From Alloalcanivorax marinus (GTDB taxonomy: Bacteria; Pseudomonadota; Gammaproteobacteria; Pseudomonadales; Alcanivoracaceae), in contig NZ_JAEKJB010000004.1 of NCBI RefSeq assembly GCF_016785095.1, forward strand, positions 1 through 64,000: a DNA stretch of 64,000 nucleotides, read 5' to 3'. Position 1 is the first letter of the stretch. Every line of letters begins with the position of its first letter. The notes beneath the pieces were generated by a model. That model had not been told where the DNA came from. It ran no database searches and saw nothing but the letters and a program-made list of their open reading frames with translations. Made by a program: the position numbers and the translations under genes. This document shows, in pieces, positions 54,430 through 62,412 of the stretch.

Positions 54430-55667
54430 TCCTCCACCGGCACTTCCTCGATCTGCTTTTTGGCGCGCAGCCGCCATACCAGAAACGCCAGCGGCACCAT
54501 CAACACCACCACCAGCATGTACGGGAAGCGGTGATCCACCGAATAGAGCCCGGTTCCCACCAACGGCCCCAGCACGAACCCCAGGGACGGACAGGCGCTC
54601 GCCAGGCCGGCCACCCTGCCCTGCTCCTCGCTGGCCACCCGAAGACTGGCCAGGGCCATGATGGCGGGCATCCCGAAACCGATCCCCAGCCCCACCAGCA
54701 TCACCGCCGCGGTCATGCCGATGCGGTTATCGAACACCCACAGCAACCCGGCGCCGACGCCGATGGCGGGTACCGCCACCGCCAGCAGCACCAGCGCCGG
54801 GGCCCGCAACCACTGCACGACGAGCAACTGGCCCAGCAGCGAGGTTATCGCCGCCGCCATCATGGTGGTGCCCAGGGCGCCGGCGGCCTCCGCCGGGCTC
54901 ATGTGCAGCGCGTCCTGGAACAGGAAACCCAGGGTTTGCTGGATCAGCGCCAGGCACATGAACAGCACCACGCCGGTGACCAGAAGATCACGGAAACGGC
55001 GGTCGCCATAGGCGCGCAGCCCGGTGGCAAGCACCGCGCGCACGCGCTGGTCAGCGGGCTGGCCCCGGTACGGCGAAGGCGGCAGGAAAAACATCACCGC
55101 CAGGGCCATCAGCCCCACCAGGGCCGCCACCAGATACAGCGGCAGCACCAGGGACACCGCGGCCAGCATGCCACCCACGCCGGGGCCCAGCACGGTGCCC
55201 AGATTGTTGGCGGCGCCAATGCGGGCCATGCCCCGGGTACGGGCCTCCGGGGTGGTGATGTCGGCGGTGTAGGCCGCCGCCGAGGGGGGCGTGGCGGCCA
55301 TGATCAGCGCCTGGGCCATGCGCGCCACCACCAGGAGGGCAAGCAGCGCGCCGCCGGCCAGCAACCCGGTGAGGCCAAGGTGGAAGATCACGCCGAAGAT
55401 CAGCGTGCCCACGGCGTAGCCGCTCAGGCCGATGATCAGCACCGGACGGCGCCCGCGCAGTTCGCTCAGATAGCCCCAGATCGGGCTGGCCAGGGCGAAC
55501 GCCAGGGACGAGCAGCTGATGATCAGGCCCACCTGGATTTCCGCCAGCCCGGCGGCGCGGCCCAGGGAAGGTAGCAGAATGAACACCAGGGTCTGGCCCA
55601 GGGCGGTGACGCCCACGGCCCCCAGCAGCAGGGCCTGGGTCGGGCCGGGGGCGAGCGAGGGGTTCAA
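54417..55667 (-). CDS. MFS transporter
   Basis: A 416-residue, 12-helix major facilitator. Motif A appears as WGYLSELRGRRPVLIIG. SPIWGYLSE, GLLAGGALLALLVVARMAQALIMAATPPSAAAYTADITTPEARTRGMARIGAANNLGTVLGPGVGGML contains the antiporter-type motif C. The likely start is TTG 55667, overlapping the upstream thioesterase stop (TTGA); no ATG lies near the family N-terminus, so this start is uncertain. It may export the product of, or a compound linked to, the two thioesterases. Confidence 0.85.
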   Translation of the reverse strand: MNPSLAPGPTQALLLGAVGVTALGQTLVFILLPSLGRAAGLAEIQVGLIISCSSLAFALASPIWGYLSELRGRRPVLIIGLSGYAVGTLIFGVIFHLGLTGLLAGGALLALLVVARMAQALIMAATPPSAAAYTADITTPEARTRGMARIGAANNLGTVLGPGVGGMLAAVSLVLPLYLVAALVGLMALAVMFFLPPSPYRGQPADQRVRAVLATGLRAYGDRRFRDLLVTGVVLFMCLALIQQTLGFLFQDALHMSPAEAAGALGTTMMAAAITSLLGQLLVVQWLRAPALVLLAVAVPAIGVGAGLLWVFDNRIGMTAAVMLVGLGIGFGMPAIMALASLRVASEEQGRVAGLASACPSLGFVLGPLVGTGLYSVDHRFPYMLVVVLMVPLAFLVWRLRAKKQIEEVPVEDAAE

Positions 55668-56116
55668 TTGTTTTCTTCGGAAAGCAGGAAATGGGCCCGG
55701 GCGATGGTGATCGGCTCTTCCCGGCGCTTCTGCCAGGCGCTGATGTGCACATTGGCGATACGCCGTCCCAGGCGGGTAATTCGGCATTCCGCGAAAGTAT
55801 CGCGGAACAGCCCGGCACGCAGATAATCGATGGTGAAGTCGATGGTCTTGGGCACCTTGGGCTCGCCCATTTCCAGCAGGATGAAAATGATCGCGGCCTG
55901 TTCCATGAAGCCGGCCACCGCGCCGCCATGCAGCGCCGGCAGCGTCGGGTTGCCGATATTGTCCGGATTCTTGGGCAGGATAAAGGTGAGCTCCTCTCCC
56001 TGAACACGCAGTTCAATGCCCAGGAAGCGGGCGTAGGGCACCCGGTCCACCAGATCCTGATAATCCGCCTTGCCGTGCCGGCAGGCTTCGATCAGCGCTT
56101 TGAGGCTCTCGGTCAT
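55664..56116 (-). CDS. PaaI-type hotdog thioesterase (first of a tandem pair by position)
   Basis: A 150-residue hotdog-fold thioesterase. YARFLGIELRVQGEELTFILPKNPDNIGNPTLPALHGGAVAGFMEQAAII contains the HGGAVAGFME motif, with the usual catalytic Asp position as Glu. FTIDYLRAGLFRDTFAECRITRLGRRIANVHISAWQ is typical of PaaI proteins. It probably hydrolyses an acyl- or aryl-CoA. Its ATG overlaps the stop of the other thioesterase gene by one base (TGATG), and its stop overlaps the MFS start. Confidence 0.88.
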   Translation of the reverse strand: MTESLKALIEACRHGKADYQDLVDRVPYARFLGIELRVQGEELTFILPKNPDNIGNPTLPALHGGAVAGFMEQAAIIFILLEMGEPKVPKTIDFTIDYLRAGLFRDTFAECRITRLGRRIANVHISAWQKRREEPITIARAHFLLSEENN

Positions 56117-56586
56117 CAGGACACCACCCGGCCGTTCTTGTCGATTTTCATACGCGTGTAGGTGGCCAGCCCGGTGGCCACCGGCTCGCCGTCTTCCTTG
56201 CCTTCCTCCCAGGTGGTCAGCCTGACGAAGGTGACGTGCTCGGTGAGTCGGTAGCAGGCGGCATGGCAGATCACCGCCTTGCCCGGCGTCGGCGCGTGCA
56301 GGTGATCGACCCGGAAGTCGATGGTCGGGGTGATCTCGAAGTTCGGGTACAGCCGGCAACTGTTGGCCATGCCACCGGCCTGGTCCATCATCGCGAAGAT
56401 GGCGCCGCCATGCAGTACGCCGGTGTCCGGATTGCCGACCAGATCCTCGCGCCAGGGCAGGCGCACGCGCACGCCCTCTTCCTCGGCGCTGAGCACTTCC
56501 ATGCCCAGGTTGCGCGAGTGCTTTACCGTTTCCAGGGAACGGTTGCACACATCCATTCGGGTGTAGGGAATCTTGGAATCCGTCAC
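56116..56586 (-). CDS. PaaI-type hotdog thioesterase (second of a tandem pair)
   Basis: A 156-residue hotdog-fold thioesterase. NPDTGVLHGGAIFAMMDQAGGMANSCRL carries the HGG...D motif, with the catalytic Asp present, and TPTIDFRVDHLHAPTPGKAVICHAACYRLTEHVTFVRLTTW follows. It is first in a three-gene unit with the other thioesterase and the MFS protein. The start is uncertain. GTG 56586 is used, while TTG 56595 is equally possible, and neither has a clear ribosome site. The divergent PHA-synthase-like gene begins 77 bases away. Confidence 0.83.
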   Translation of the reverse strand: MTDSKIPYTRMDVCNRSLETVKHSRNLGMEVLSAEEEGVRVRLPWREDLVGNPDTGVLHGGAIFAMMDQAGGMANSCRLYPNFEITPTIDFRVDHLHAPTPGKAVICHAACYRLTEHVTFVRLTTWEEGKEDGEPVATGLATYTRMKIDKNGRVVS

Positions 56587-56663
56587 GGCGGCCAATGCTC
56601 GGTTACTGCGGGCCCGGCAAGATTACCCCCTCGTTTCCACAGGTTCAATTGGCGAGAGGTTGC

Positions 56664-57788
56664 ATGGCGCCACGCCCATCCCTTACCCGCTCCACCCGCG
56701 CGCTGCGTCACGCCATCGAGCGGCGCAGGCATCCACGGCGGTTCATTCAGACCGACAAGACGCCCTGGGAGGAAATCCATCGCGACGGCATCATGGCGGT
56801 GCGGCATTACAGCCTGCCTCCGATGGCCGAGGTGGCGGTCGGCCAGGACACCGTGCCGGTGCGTCGGGACAAGCACCGGCTGCCGCTGATTCTGGTGCCG
56901 GCGCTTGGCATTCACTGCTGGACCTTCGACCTGATGCCCAACCGCTCCATGGTCCGTTACCTGATGGCACGGGGCCATGATGTCTATCTGATCGACTGGG
57001 GCCAGCCTTCCCAGGCCGATCGGGAGTTGGACCTGGACACCTACGTGAACCGCTGGTTGCCGGAGGCGGTGGCGGCGGTGCTCGCCGACAGCGGCGCCGA
57101 GCGGGTCAATCTGCTCGGCTATTGCATGGGCGGGCTGCTCAGCCTGCTCTATCTGGGCGGACACCCGGGCGCCCCGGTGAATAGCCTGGCGACCATCGCC
57201 AGCCCGGTGAACTTCCACAAGAGCGGCCCGTTCGGCAAGGTATTCAGCCTGGCGGCGATTCCCGCCATGCAGGTCCACGACTGGTTCCAGTTCCGACTTG
57301 AGCCGCTGGACAGCAAGCTGTTCCATATCCCCGCCAACCTGTTGTCATGGGGATTCAAACTCACCAACCCGCCGGGGCTGGTGCAGTCCTATATGGACCT
57401 GGTACGCAACATCGGCGACCGCGACTACGTCACCGAGTACATGACCATGGGCCAGTGGTTCAACGACATGGTGGATTATCCCGGCGCCGTGGTGCGCGAG
57501 GTGATCGAGAAGATGATCCTGGCCAACAGCCTGGCACGCGGCCGGTTGACCATCGGCGAGCGGCGGGTGGATTTCGGGCGCATCACCCAGGACCTGCTCG
57601 CCTTCGGCGGCGCCAGCGACCGTATCGTCAGCGTGCGCGCCGCCAAGGAAGTGCTCAAGGTGGTGGGCAGCCGGGACAAGCGTTTCGAGGTGGCCCCGGG
57701 CGGTCATGCCGGAGTATTCGCCGGCGGCAAGGCACCGGCGCATTGCTGGCGGGTCATCGCGGACTGGCTGGCGGATCGGGCGGACTGA
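56664..57788 (+). CDS. PHA-synthase-like alpha/beta hydrolase (class III PhaC-type)
   Basis: A 374-residue alpha/beta hydrolase of the polyhydroxyalkanoate synthase group. The nucleophile box is GYCMGG (Cys, as in PhaC), the Asp is in GASDRIVS, and the His is in PGGHAGVFAG. DVYLIDWGQPSQADRELDLDTYVNRWLPEAV matches class III PhaC proteins. A PHA polymerase role would need a PhaE or PhaR partner, and none is adjacent, so it could be a homologue with another acyltransferase or esterase function. ATG 56664 has GAGAGG upstream. It abuts the next gene, stop to stop. Confidence 0.82.
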   Translation: MAPRPSLTRSTRALRHAIERRRHPRRFIQTDKTPWEEIHRDGIMAVRHYSLPPMAEVAVGQDTVPVRRDKHRLPLILVPALGIHCWTFDLMPNRSMVRYLMARGHDVYLIDWGQPSQADRELDLDTYVNRWLPEAVAAVLADSGAERVNLLGYCMGGLLSLLYLGGHPGAPVNSLATIASPVNFHKSGPFGKVFSLAAIPAMQVHDWFQFRLEPLDSKLFHIPANLLSWGFKLTNPPGLVQSYMDLVRNIGDRDYVTEYMTMGQWFNDMVDYPGAVVREVIEKMILANSLARGRLTIGERRVDFGRITQDLLAFGGASDRIVSVRAAKEVLKVVGSRDKRFEVAPGGHAGVFAGGKAPAHCWRVIADWLADRAD

Positions 57789-58487
57789 TCAGTCCGCCGG
57801 GGTGATGGCCGCGTCCAGGTTGTCGCTCATCCGCTGGCTGTAGCGGTACACCAGGAACGGCACCGCGTCGTCGCCGAACTTGACCAGGGAACCGCGCACG
57901 AACTCCCATTTCAGCCGTGACTGCTCCAGGGCTTCCTGCAACGGCGCATTGCCGCGATGGGCCGCCTGGGCCCGTTTCAAACGCTGCTCGAACGCATCCA
58001 GTTCGGCGCGAAAGGCGTCCTGGTCGGCGTCGCCGCCGGCCACGATGCCGGTGTAGGTGGCGGTGAGCCGTTGCAGATCGGTGATCAGCCGTTGCACGTC
58101 GTCGTAATCACCGCTTTGCCCACCCTCGAAGGCGTCCAGCCGTTCGGCGACCCGTGCCGGTACCTCATCGAAACGAGCCGGCTGGCCTTCTCCGGTGGGG
58201 TCCAGCCGTGCCCATTGCGCTTCGAGATCGGCGACCAGCGCCTGTTCGTCCTCGTCCCCGGCGGTGCCGGAAAGCGCGCTCAGAGTGGTGGCGGCGGTGC
58301 TGGCGGTTTTATTCAGGGACTGACCGTAGCCCTGGTCGCCATCCATCAAGGCAAGCATGTGGTGGTCGGTGCTGATCCGCCAGAGCTGGCGTTCGAAGGT
58401 TTCGAGCTGGGCGCGCGCCAGCGCCGCCTGGCCCAGGGCCGGCAGCAACAGCATGGCGAGCAGGGCTCCCCGCAGCAGGGTGGGCAT
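57789..58487 (-). CDS. Predicted periplasmic helical protein (PilJ-like)
   Basis: A 232-residue protein with a signal peptide (ALLAMLLLPALGQAALA). The rest is helical and acidic. The end, LKWEFVRGSLVKFGDDAVPFLVYRYSQRMSDNLDAAI, resembles the C-terminal part of PilJ-type/type IV pili chemotaxis transducer periplasmic domains. I do not assign a function. ATG 58487 is the start that gives the signal peptide and has AGGAG upstream. It lies next to the PHA-synthase-like gene, tail to tail, with no gap. Confidence 0.65.
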   Translation of the reverse strand: MPTLLRGALLAMLLLPALGQAALARAQLETFERQLWRISTDHHMLALMDGDQGYGQSLNKTASTAATTLSALSGTAGDEDEQALVADLEAQWARLDPTGEGQPARFDEVPARVAERLDAFEGGQSGDYDDVQRLITDLQRLTATYTGIVAGGDADQDAFRAELDAFEQRLKRAQAAHRGNAPLQEALEQSRLKWEFVRGSLVKFGDDAVPFLVYRYSQRMSDNLDAAITPAD

Positions 58488-58572
58488 AGAATCTCCTAAC
58501 CACTTGTCGTTATTGTCCGCCGGTGGCGGATAAGCTCGCGCAAGATAGTACAACGCCACCCCTTTTACCAAC

Positions 58573-59355
58573 TCAGCGCGTGTTCAATTCCTGATACAGC
58601 GCCTCATATTCCTCGGTCAGTTTGTGACGGGGATTCCAGTTCACCAGCGGCGTGGCCCGCTCGTGGGACTCACGCATGGCGACGCTGGCGGACAGCCGGC
58701 TGGCCAGCATGGGCAGGCCCTCCTCCTCGAGCGCCGCCACCAGTTCCTGGGGCAGCCGCGCACGGGGCTGGAACTGGTTCACCACGATGCCTTCCAGGGT
58801 CAGGTCCTCGTTGTGGTCCTCGCGCACCTCCTGAATGTTTTCCAGCAGCGTATAGAGTGCCTTGCGCGAGAAGGCGTCGCAGTCGAACGGGATCAGTACC
58901 CGCTCGGCGGCGATCAGCGCCGACAGGGTGTAGAAATTGAAAGCCGGCGGCGTGTCCACGTAGATGTCGTCAAACTCCCGGGCCAGGCTCTTGAGCAGGC
59001 CGCGCAGTTTATAGATCTTGTGTTTGGATTCCAGCAGGTGCTCGATCTCGCCCAACTCGCCGTCGGAGGGCAGCACATAGAGGTTCTCGAAGCGGGTGGC
59101 GTGCACGTAATCCCGGGGGGCCTTTTCCTTGAGCTTGAAGGACAGCGTCTGGCCGAAGAAGGTGCCGATGTTGGGCGTGGGGCCGCTTTCATGCTGATAG
59201 GCCGCCATGCCGAGCAGGTACTGGCTGGCGTTGCACTGGGGGTCCAGATCCACGACCAGGGTCTTGCGGCCCCGGGCGGCGCCGATCGCCGCCAGGTTCA
59301 CGGTGATGCTGGATTTGCCCACGCCGCCCTTCTGATTGAACACCACTCTGCGCAT
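58573..59355 (-). CDS. ParA-family ATPase, without a ParB partner
   Basis: A 260-residue ParA/MinD-like ATPase. The deviant Walker A is KGGVGKSSITVNLA near residue 9, the switch is VVDLDPQCNASQYL, and Walker B is DDIYVDTPPAFNFYTLSALI. Such proteins move DNA, protein clusters or chemoreceptor arrays along a gradient. No ParB or parS is adjacent. GAGGAG precedes the ATG. A strong DnaA-box-like pair lies about 110 bases upstream. Confidence 0.9.
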   Translation of the reverse strand: MRRVVFNQKGGVGKSSITVNLAAIGAARGRKTLVVDLDPQCNASQYLLGMAAYQHESGPTPNIGTFFGQTLSFKLKEKAPRDYVHATRFENLYVLPSDGELGEIEHLLESKHKIYKLRGLLKSLAREFDDIYVDTPPAFNFYTLSALIAAERVLIPFDCDAFSRKALYTLLENIQEVREDHNEDLTLEGIVVNQFQPRARLPQELVAALEEEGLPMLASRLSASVAMRESHERATPLVNWNPRHKLTEEYEALYQELNTR

Positions 59356-59461
59356 CCTCTGCTCCTCCGCGCGCCATCATCGAAAACCGTTCGTCCGATC
59401 ATACACATCGGCCCACGCGCCTCCCAGGCCGCCGCGCCCACCGCCCACGTCGGCGGGATAG

Positions 59462-59481
59462 TCCACAGAAACTGTGGATAA
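59462..59481. promoter_or_regulatory. DnaA-box-like inverted pair upstream of parA
   Basis: TCCACAG at 59462-59468 and CTGTGGA at 59472-59478 are a perfect inverted pair with a three-base spacer. TGTGGATAA at 59473-59481 is an exact reverse match to the DnaA box TTATCCACA. The other side (TAGTCCACA at 59459-59467) has two mismatches. It lies 107 bases upstream of the parA start and 160 bases upstream of the P450 start. DnaA control of parA is inferred. Confidence 0.55.
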
Positions 59482-59611
59482 CATCGTTAACAACCGGTTG
59501 AAGAGGCTCGCTGGCGCCATGATCCCGGCGTGCCGCGCGGATTGATCGTTCCGTGGCCAGGACGGCGGCAATTGGCGGTGGACGCCGTCGGGTCGACGGT
59601 TCAGTATGCGA

Positions 59612-59626
59612 TAAACACCATGTTTA
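59612..59626. promoter_or_regulatory. Operator-like dyad before the P450 gene
   Basis: TAAACA and TGTTTA form a perfect inverted pair around CCA, 16 bases before the P450 ATG at 59642 and just before its ribosome site. TATGCGATAAA overlaps it. It could be a repressor site, but no regulator gene is adjacent. Confidence 0.35.
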
Positions 59627-59641
59627 CCAAGGAGCATGACC

Positions 59642-60988
59642 ATGTCCGTCTCGCCTCTTGCCCGGGTTCCCGACGGCAGCGCACTGAAACCGGTGCCCGG
59701 TGATCGCGGCTGGCCACTGATCGGCAATACCCTGAGCAGCATGCGCGACCCGGTGGGCATGCTGCGACAACGGTACGACACCTATGGCCCGGTGTCGTGG
59801 ACCTCCCTGTTCGGCCTGCGCATGGTCCAGTTGCTGGGCCCGGACGCCAACCAGTTCGTGCTGCTCAATCGCGACAACCTGTTCTCCAACCATGGTGGCT
59901 GGGACTTCTTCATCGGTCCGTTCTTCCATCGCGGGATCATGTTGCTGGATTTCGAGGAGCATCGCTGGCACCGGCGCATCATGCAGCAGGCGTTCACGCG
60001 ACCGGCCCTGGAGGGTTACCTGGCGCGCATGAGCCCGCGCATCGGCGAGGGGCTGGCGCGCTGGCCGGACGGCCCCGTTCTGGTGCTGCCCCGCCTCAAA
60101 CAACTGACCCTGGATCTGGCCACGGACGTATTCATGGGCAGCGAGCTGGGCCCTCGGGCCGAGCGCATCAACCAGGCCTTCGTGGATACCGTGCGCGCCG
60201 GCACCGCCCTGCTCCGTTTCCCAGTACCGGGCCTGCGCTGGTCCCGGGGGCTGAAGGGACGGCGGGTTCTGGAAGCCCTGTTCCGCGAGGAGATTCCCGC
60301 GCGCCGTGCCGGCAGCGACAGCGACCTGTTCAGCGCCCTGTGCCACGCCACCACCGAGGACGGCGAGCGCTTCTCCGACGACGACGTGGTCAACCACATG
60401 ATCTTTCTGATGATGGCGGCCCACGACACCACCACCATCACGCTGACCAACCTGTTCTATCAACTGGCGCGGAATCCGGGTTGGCAGGAACGGCTACGCG
60501 CGGAAAGCCGGGCACTGGGCAAGGACGAGCTGGATTACGGCGACCTGGAGGCGCTGCCGGGCATTTCCCTGGCCATGAAAGAGGCCCTGCGCCTGTGCGC
60601 GCCGGTGCCTTCCTTGCCCCGCCGCACGGTGCGCGACGCGGAGTACCAGGGCCATTACATCCCGGCGGGCACCTTCGTTACGGTGGCGCCCTACTTCACC
60701 CATTACATGGAGGAGTACTGGCCGGACCCGGAGCGGTTCGATCCGGAACGTTTCGCGGAGGGACGCCGGGAGGACAAGGTGCACCCCTACGCCTGGGTGC
60801 CGTTCGGCGGCGGCGCGCACAAGTGCATCGGGCTGCATTTCGCCGAGATGCAGGTCAAGGCGATTCTGCACCGGGTGCTGTTGCGTTGGCGCTGGTCGGT
60901 GCCCAGCGGCTACGAAATGCCGGTGGACACCACCAGTTTGCCGGTACCCAAGGACGGATTGCCGGTGACCTTGGAGCGCTCACCGTAG
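59642..60988 (+). CDS. Cytochrome P450
   Basis: A 448-residue soluble-type P450. The I-helix is MMAAHDTTTITLTN, with the AxxxT oxygen-activation motif, ExxR is KEALRLCAP, and the haem-binding loop is FGGGAHKCIGLHFAEM, with Cys as iron ligand. The N-terminus begins MSVSPLARVPDG with no membrane anchor. The sequence is not a CYP153 alkane hydroxylase. It resembles bacterial P450s of the CYP51/CYP120-like side, and I cannot name a subfamily. No ferredoxin or reductase is adjacent. ATG 59642 is used because AGGAG is seven bases upstream. An ATG six bases earlier is too close to it. The stop TAG lies in a REP arm. Confidence 0.9.
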   Translation: MSVSPLARVPDGSALKPVPGDRGWPLIGNTLSSMRDPVGMLRQRYDTYGPVSWTSLFGLRMVQLLGPDANQFVLLNRDNLFSNHGGWDFFIGPFFHRGIMLLDFEEHRWHRRIMQQAFTRPALEGYLARMSPRIGEGLARWPDGPVLVLPRLKQLTLDLATDVFMGSELGPRAERINQAFVDTVRAGTALLRFPVPGLRWSRGLKGRRVLEALFREEIPARRAGSDSDLFSALCHATTEDGERFSDDDVVNHMIFLMMAAHDTTTITLTNLFYQLARNPGWQERLRAESRALGKDELDYGDLEALPGISLAMKEALRLCAPVPSLPRRTVRDAEYQGHYIPAGTFVTVAPYFTHYMEEYWPDPERFDPERFAEGRREDKVHPYAWVPFGGGAHKCIGLHFAEMQVKAILHRVLLRWRWSVPSGYEMPVDTTSLPVPKDGLPVTLERSP

Positions 60989-61008
60989 GAGCGGCTTTAG
61001 CCGCGATC
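60985..61008. repeat. Single REP arm forming the junction of the P450 and gor genes
   Basis: The 24-base arm differs from the common REP arm at one position (CTTTAG for CTTCAG). It spans the whole 18-base gap between two convergent genes. The P450 stop TAG lies in its first bases, and the gor-like TGA starts at its last bases. No matching second arm is present. Confidence 0.9.
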
Positions 61009-62374
61009 AGCGGGTGACGGTCTCGCCTTCTCGCAGGGTCACGAACTCCTCCGCCGAAGTGGGGTGGATTCCGATGGTGCGGTCGAAATCCGCCTTGGTG
61101 GCGCCCATTCGGATCGCCACCGCGAAGCCCTGGGTGATCTCCGAGGCTTCCTCGCCGGCCATGTGCAGGCCCACCACCCGGTCGCTGGCATCGTCGACGA
61201 TCAGTTTAACCAGGGTTTTTTCCTGGATATCGCCCAGGGTATAACGCATGGGCCGGAACCGGCCCCGATAGACGCGCACGGTGCCGAAACGCTCCAGGGC
61301 CTCCTCCTCGGTGAACCCCACGGTGCCAATATTAGGATGGCAGAACACCGCCGTCGGCACGTCCCGATAATCCAGCGGCCCCTGCGGCTTGTCCTTGGCG
61401 AACAGATGAGCGGCCAGCCACATGCCCTCGGCCAGGGCCACCGGTGTCAGTTGCAGGCGGTCGATCACATCACCCAGGGCGTAGACGCCGTCCAGGGAAG
61501 TCTGCAGACCCTCATCCACGCGCACCGCGCCGTTGTCGGCGGTGTCCAGGCACACGCCCTCGGCGAGCAGATTGTCCAGGCGCGGGACCCGGCCAGTGGC
61601 GTAGAACACCTCGTCGACCAGCAGCTCACCGCCGCCGTCGAGGCGCAGCACCCGCCGGCCATCCCGTTCCTCGATGGCCGCCACGTCGGTGTTGAAGTGC
61701 AGCTTCACGCCGCTGGCCCCCATTTGCTCGGCCACGAAGGTGCGCACATCGTGGTCGAAACCGCGCAGGAACAGTTCGCCGCGGTAGAGCTGGTGCACGG
61801 TGACGCCAAGACCGTTGAGGATCGACGCGAACTCGCTGGCGATATAGCCGCCGCCCACCACCGCCACGGTGTCCGGGAGCCGGTCCAGGTAGAACAGGTC
61901 GTCGGAGATGCGCACCTTGTCGTTACCGGGAAAGTCCGGTACGAACGGTTTACCGCCGGTGGCGATGAGGATGCGTTCGGCATCGAGTTGGACGTCGCCG
62001 TCCACGCTCACCCGACCGGCGCCCTCGATGCGACCGTGGCCTTCGAAGACGGTGACGCCGGCGTTGTCCAGCAGGCGCCGGTAGATGCCGTTGAGCCGTT
62101 CGATCTCCCGGGTCTTGTTGTCGCGCAAGGTGGCCCAGTCAAAGGACCATCCCTCCACGGTATAGCCGTAATCGGCGGCGAGCCGGAATTCATCCGGGAA
62201 CCCGGCGCCGTAGGCAAACAGCTTCTTGGGCACGCAGCCCACGTTCACGCAGGTGCCACCGAAAAAACGCTCCTCGATGATCGCCACCCGGGCGCCGTGG
62301 CCGGCGGCCATGCGGGCGGCGCGCACACCGCCGGAGCCGGCGCCGATCACCACCAGGTCGAAGTCGTTAGCCAA
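61007..62374 (-). CDS. gor: Glutathione-disulfide reductase (Gor-like)
   Basis: A 455-residue class I pyridine nucleotide-disulfide oxidoreductase. The FAD motif is VVIGAGSGGVRAARMAAGHGA, the redox disulfide GGTCVNVGCVPKKLFAYGAGF, the NADPH fold VAVVGGGYIASEFASILNGLG, and the C-terminal active-site His HPTSAEEFVTL. It reduces glutathione disulfide with NADPH. TTG 62374 is chosen because GAGGAGAG lies a few bases upstream, while ATG 62407 further up has no site. It is downstream of the glutamate-synthase-like gene by 38 bases. Confidence 0.92.
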   Translation of the reverse strand: MANDFDLVVIGAGSGGVRAARMAAGHGARVAIIEERFFGGTCVNVGCVPKKLFAYGAGFPDEFRLAADYGYTVEGWSFDWATLRDNKTREIERLNGIYRRLLDNAGVTVFEGHGRIEGAGRVSVDGDVQLDAERILIATGGKPFVPDFPGNDKVRISDDLFYLDRLPDTVAVVGGGYIASEFASILNGLGVTVHQLYRGELFLRGFDHDVRTFVAEQMGASGVKLHFNTDVAAIEERDGRRVLRLDGGGELLVDEVFYATGRVPRLDNLLAEGVCLDTADNGAVRVDEGLQTSLDGVYALGDVIDRLQLTPVALAEGMWLAAHLFAKDKPQGPLDYRDVPTAVFCHPNIGTVGFTEEEALERFGTVRVYRGRFRPMRYTLGDIQEKTLVKLIVDDASDRVVGLHMAGEEASEITQGFAVAIRMGATKADFDRTIGIHPTSAEEFVTLREGETVTR

Positions 62375-62412
62375 CGGTCTCTCCTCGTTATTGGTCGATT
62401 GAATCATTGATC

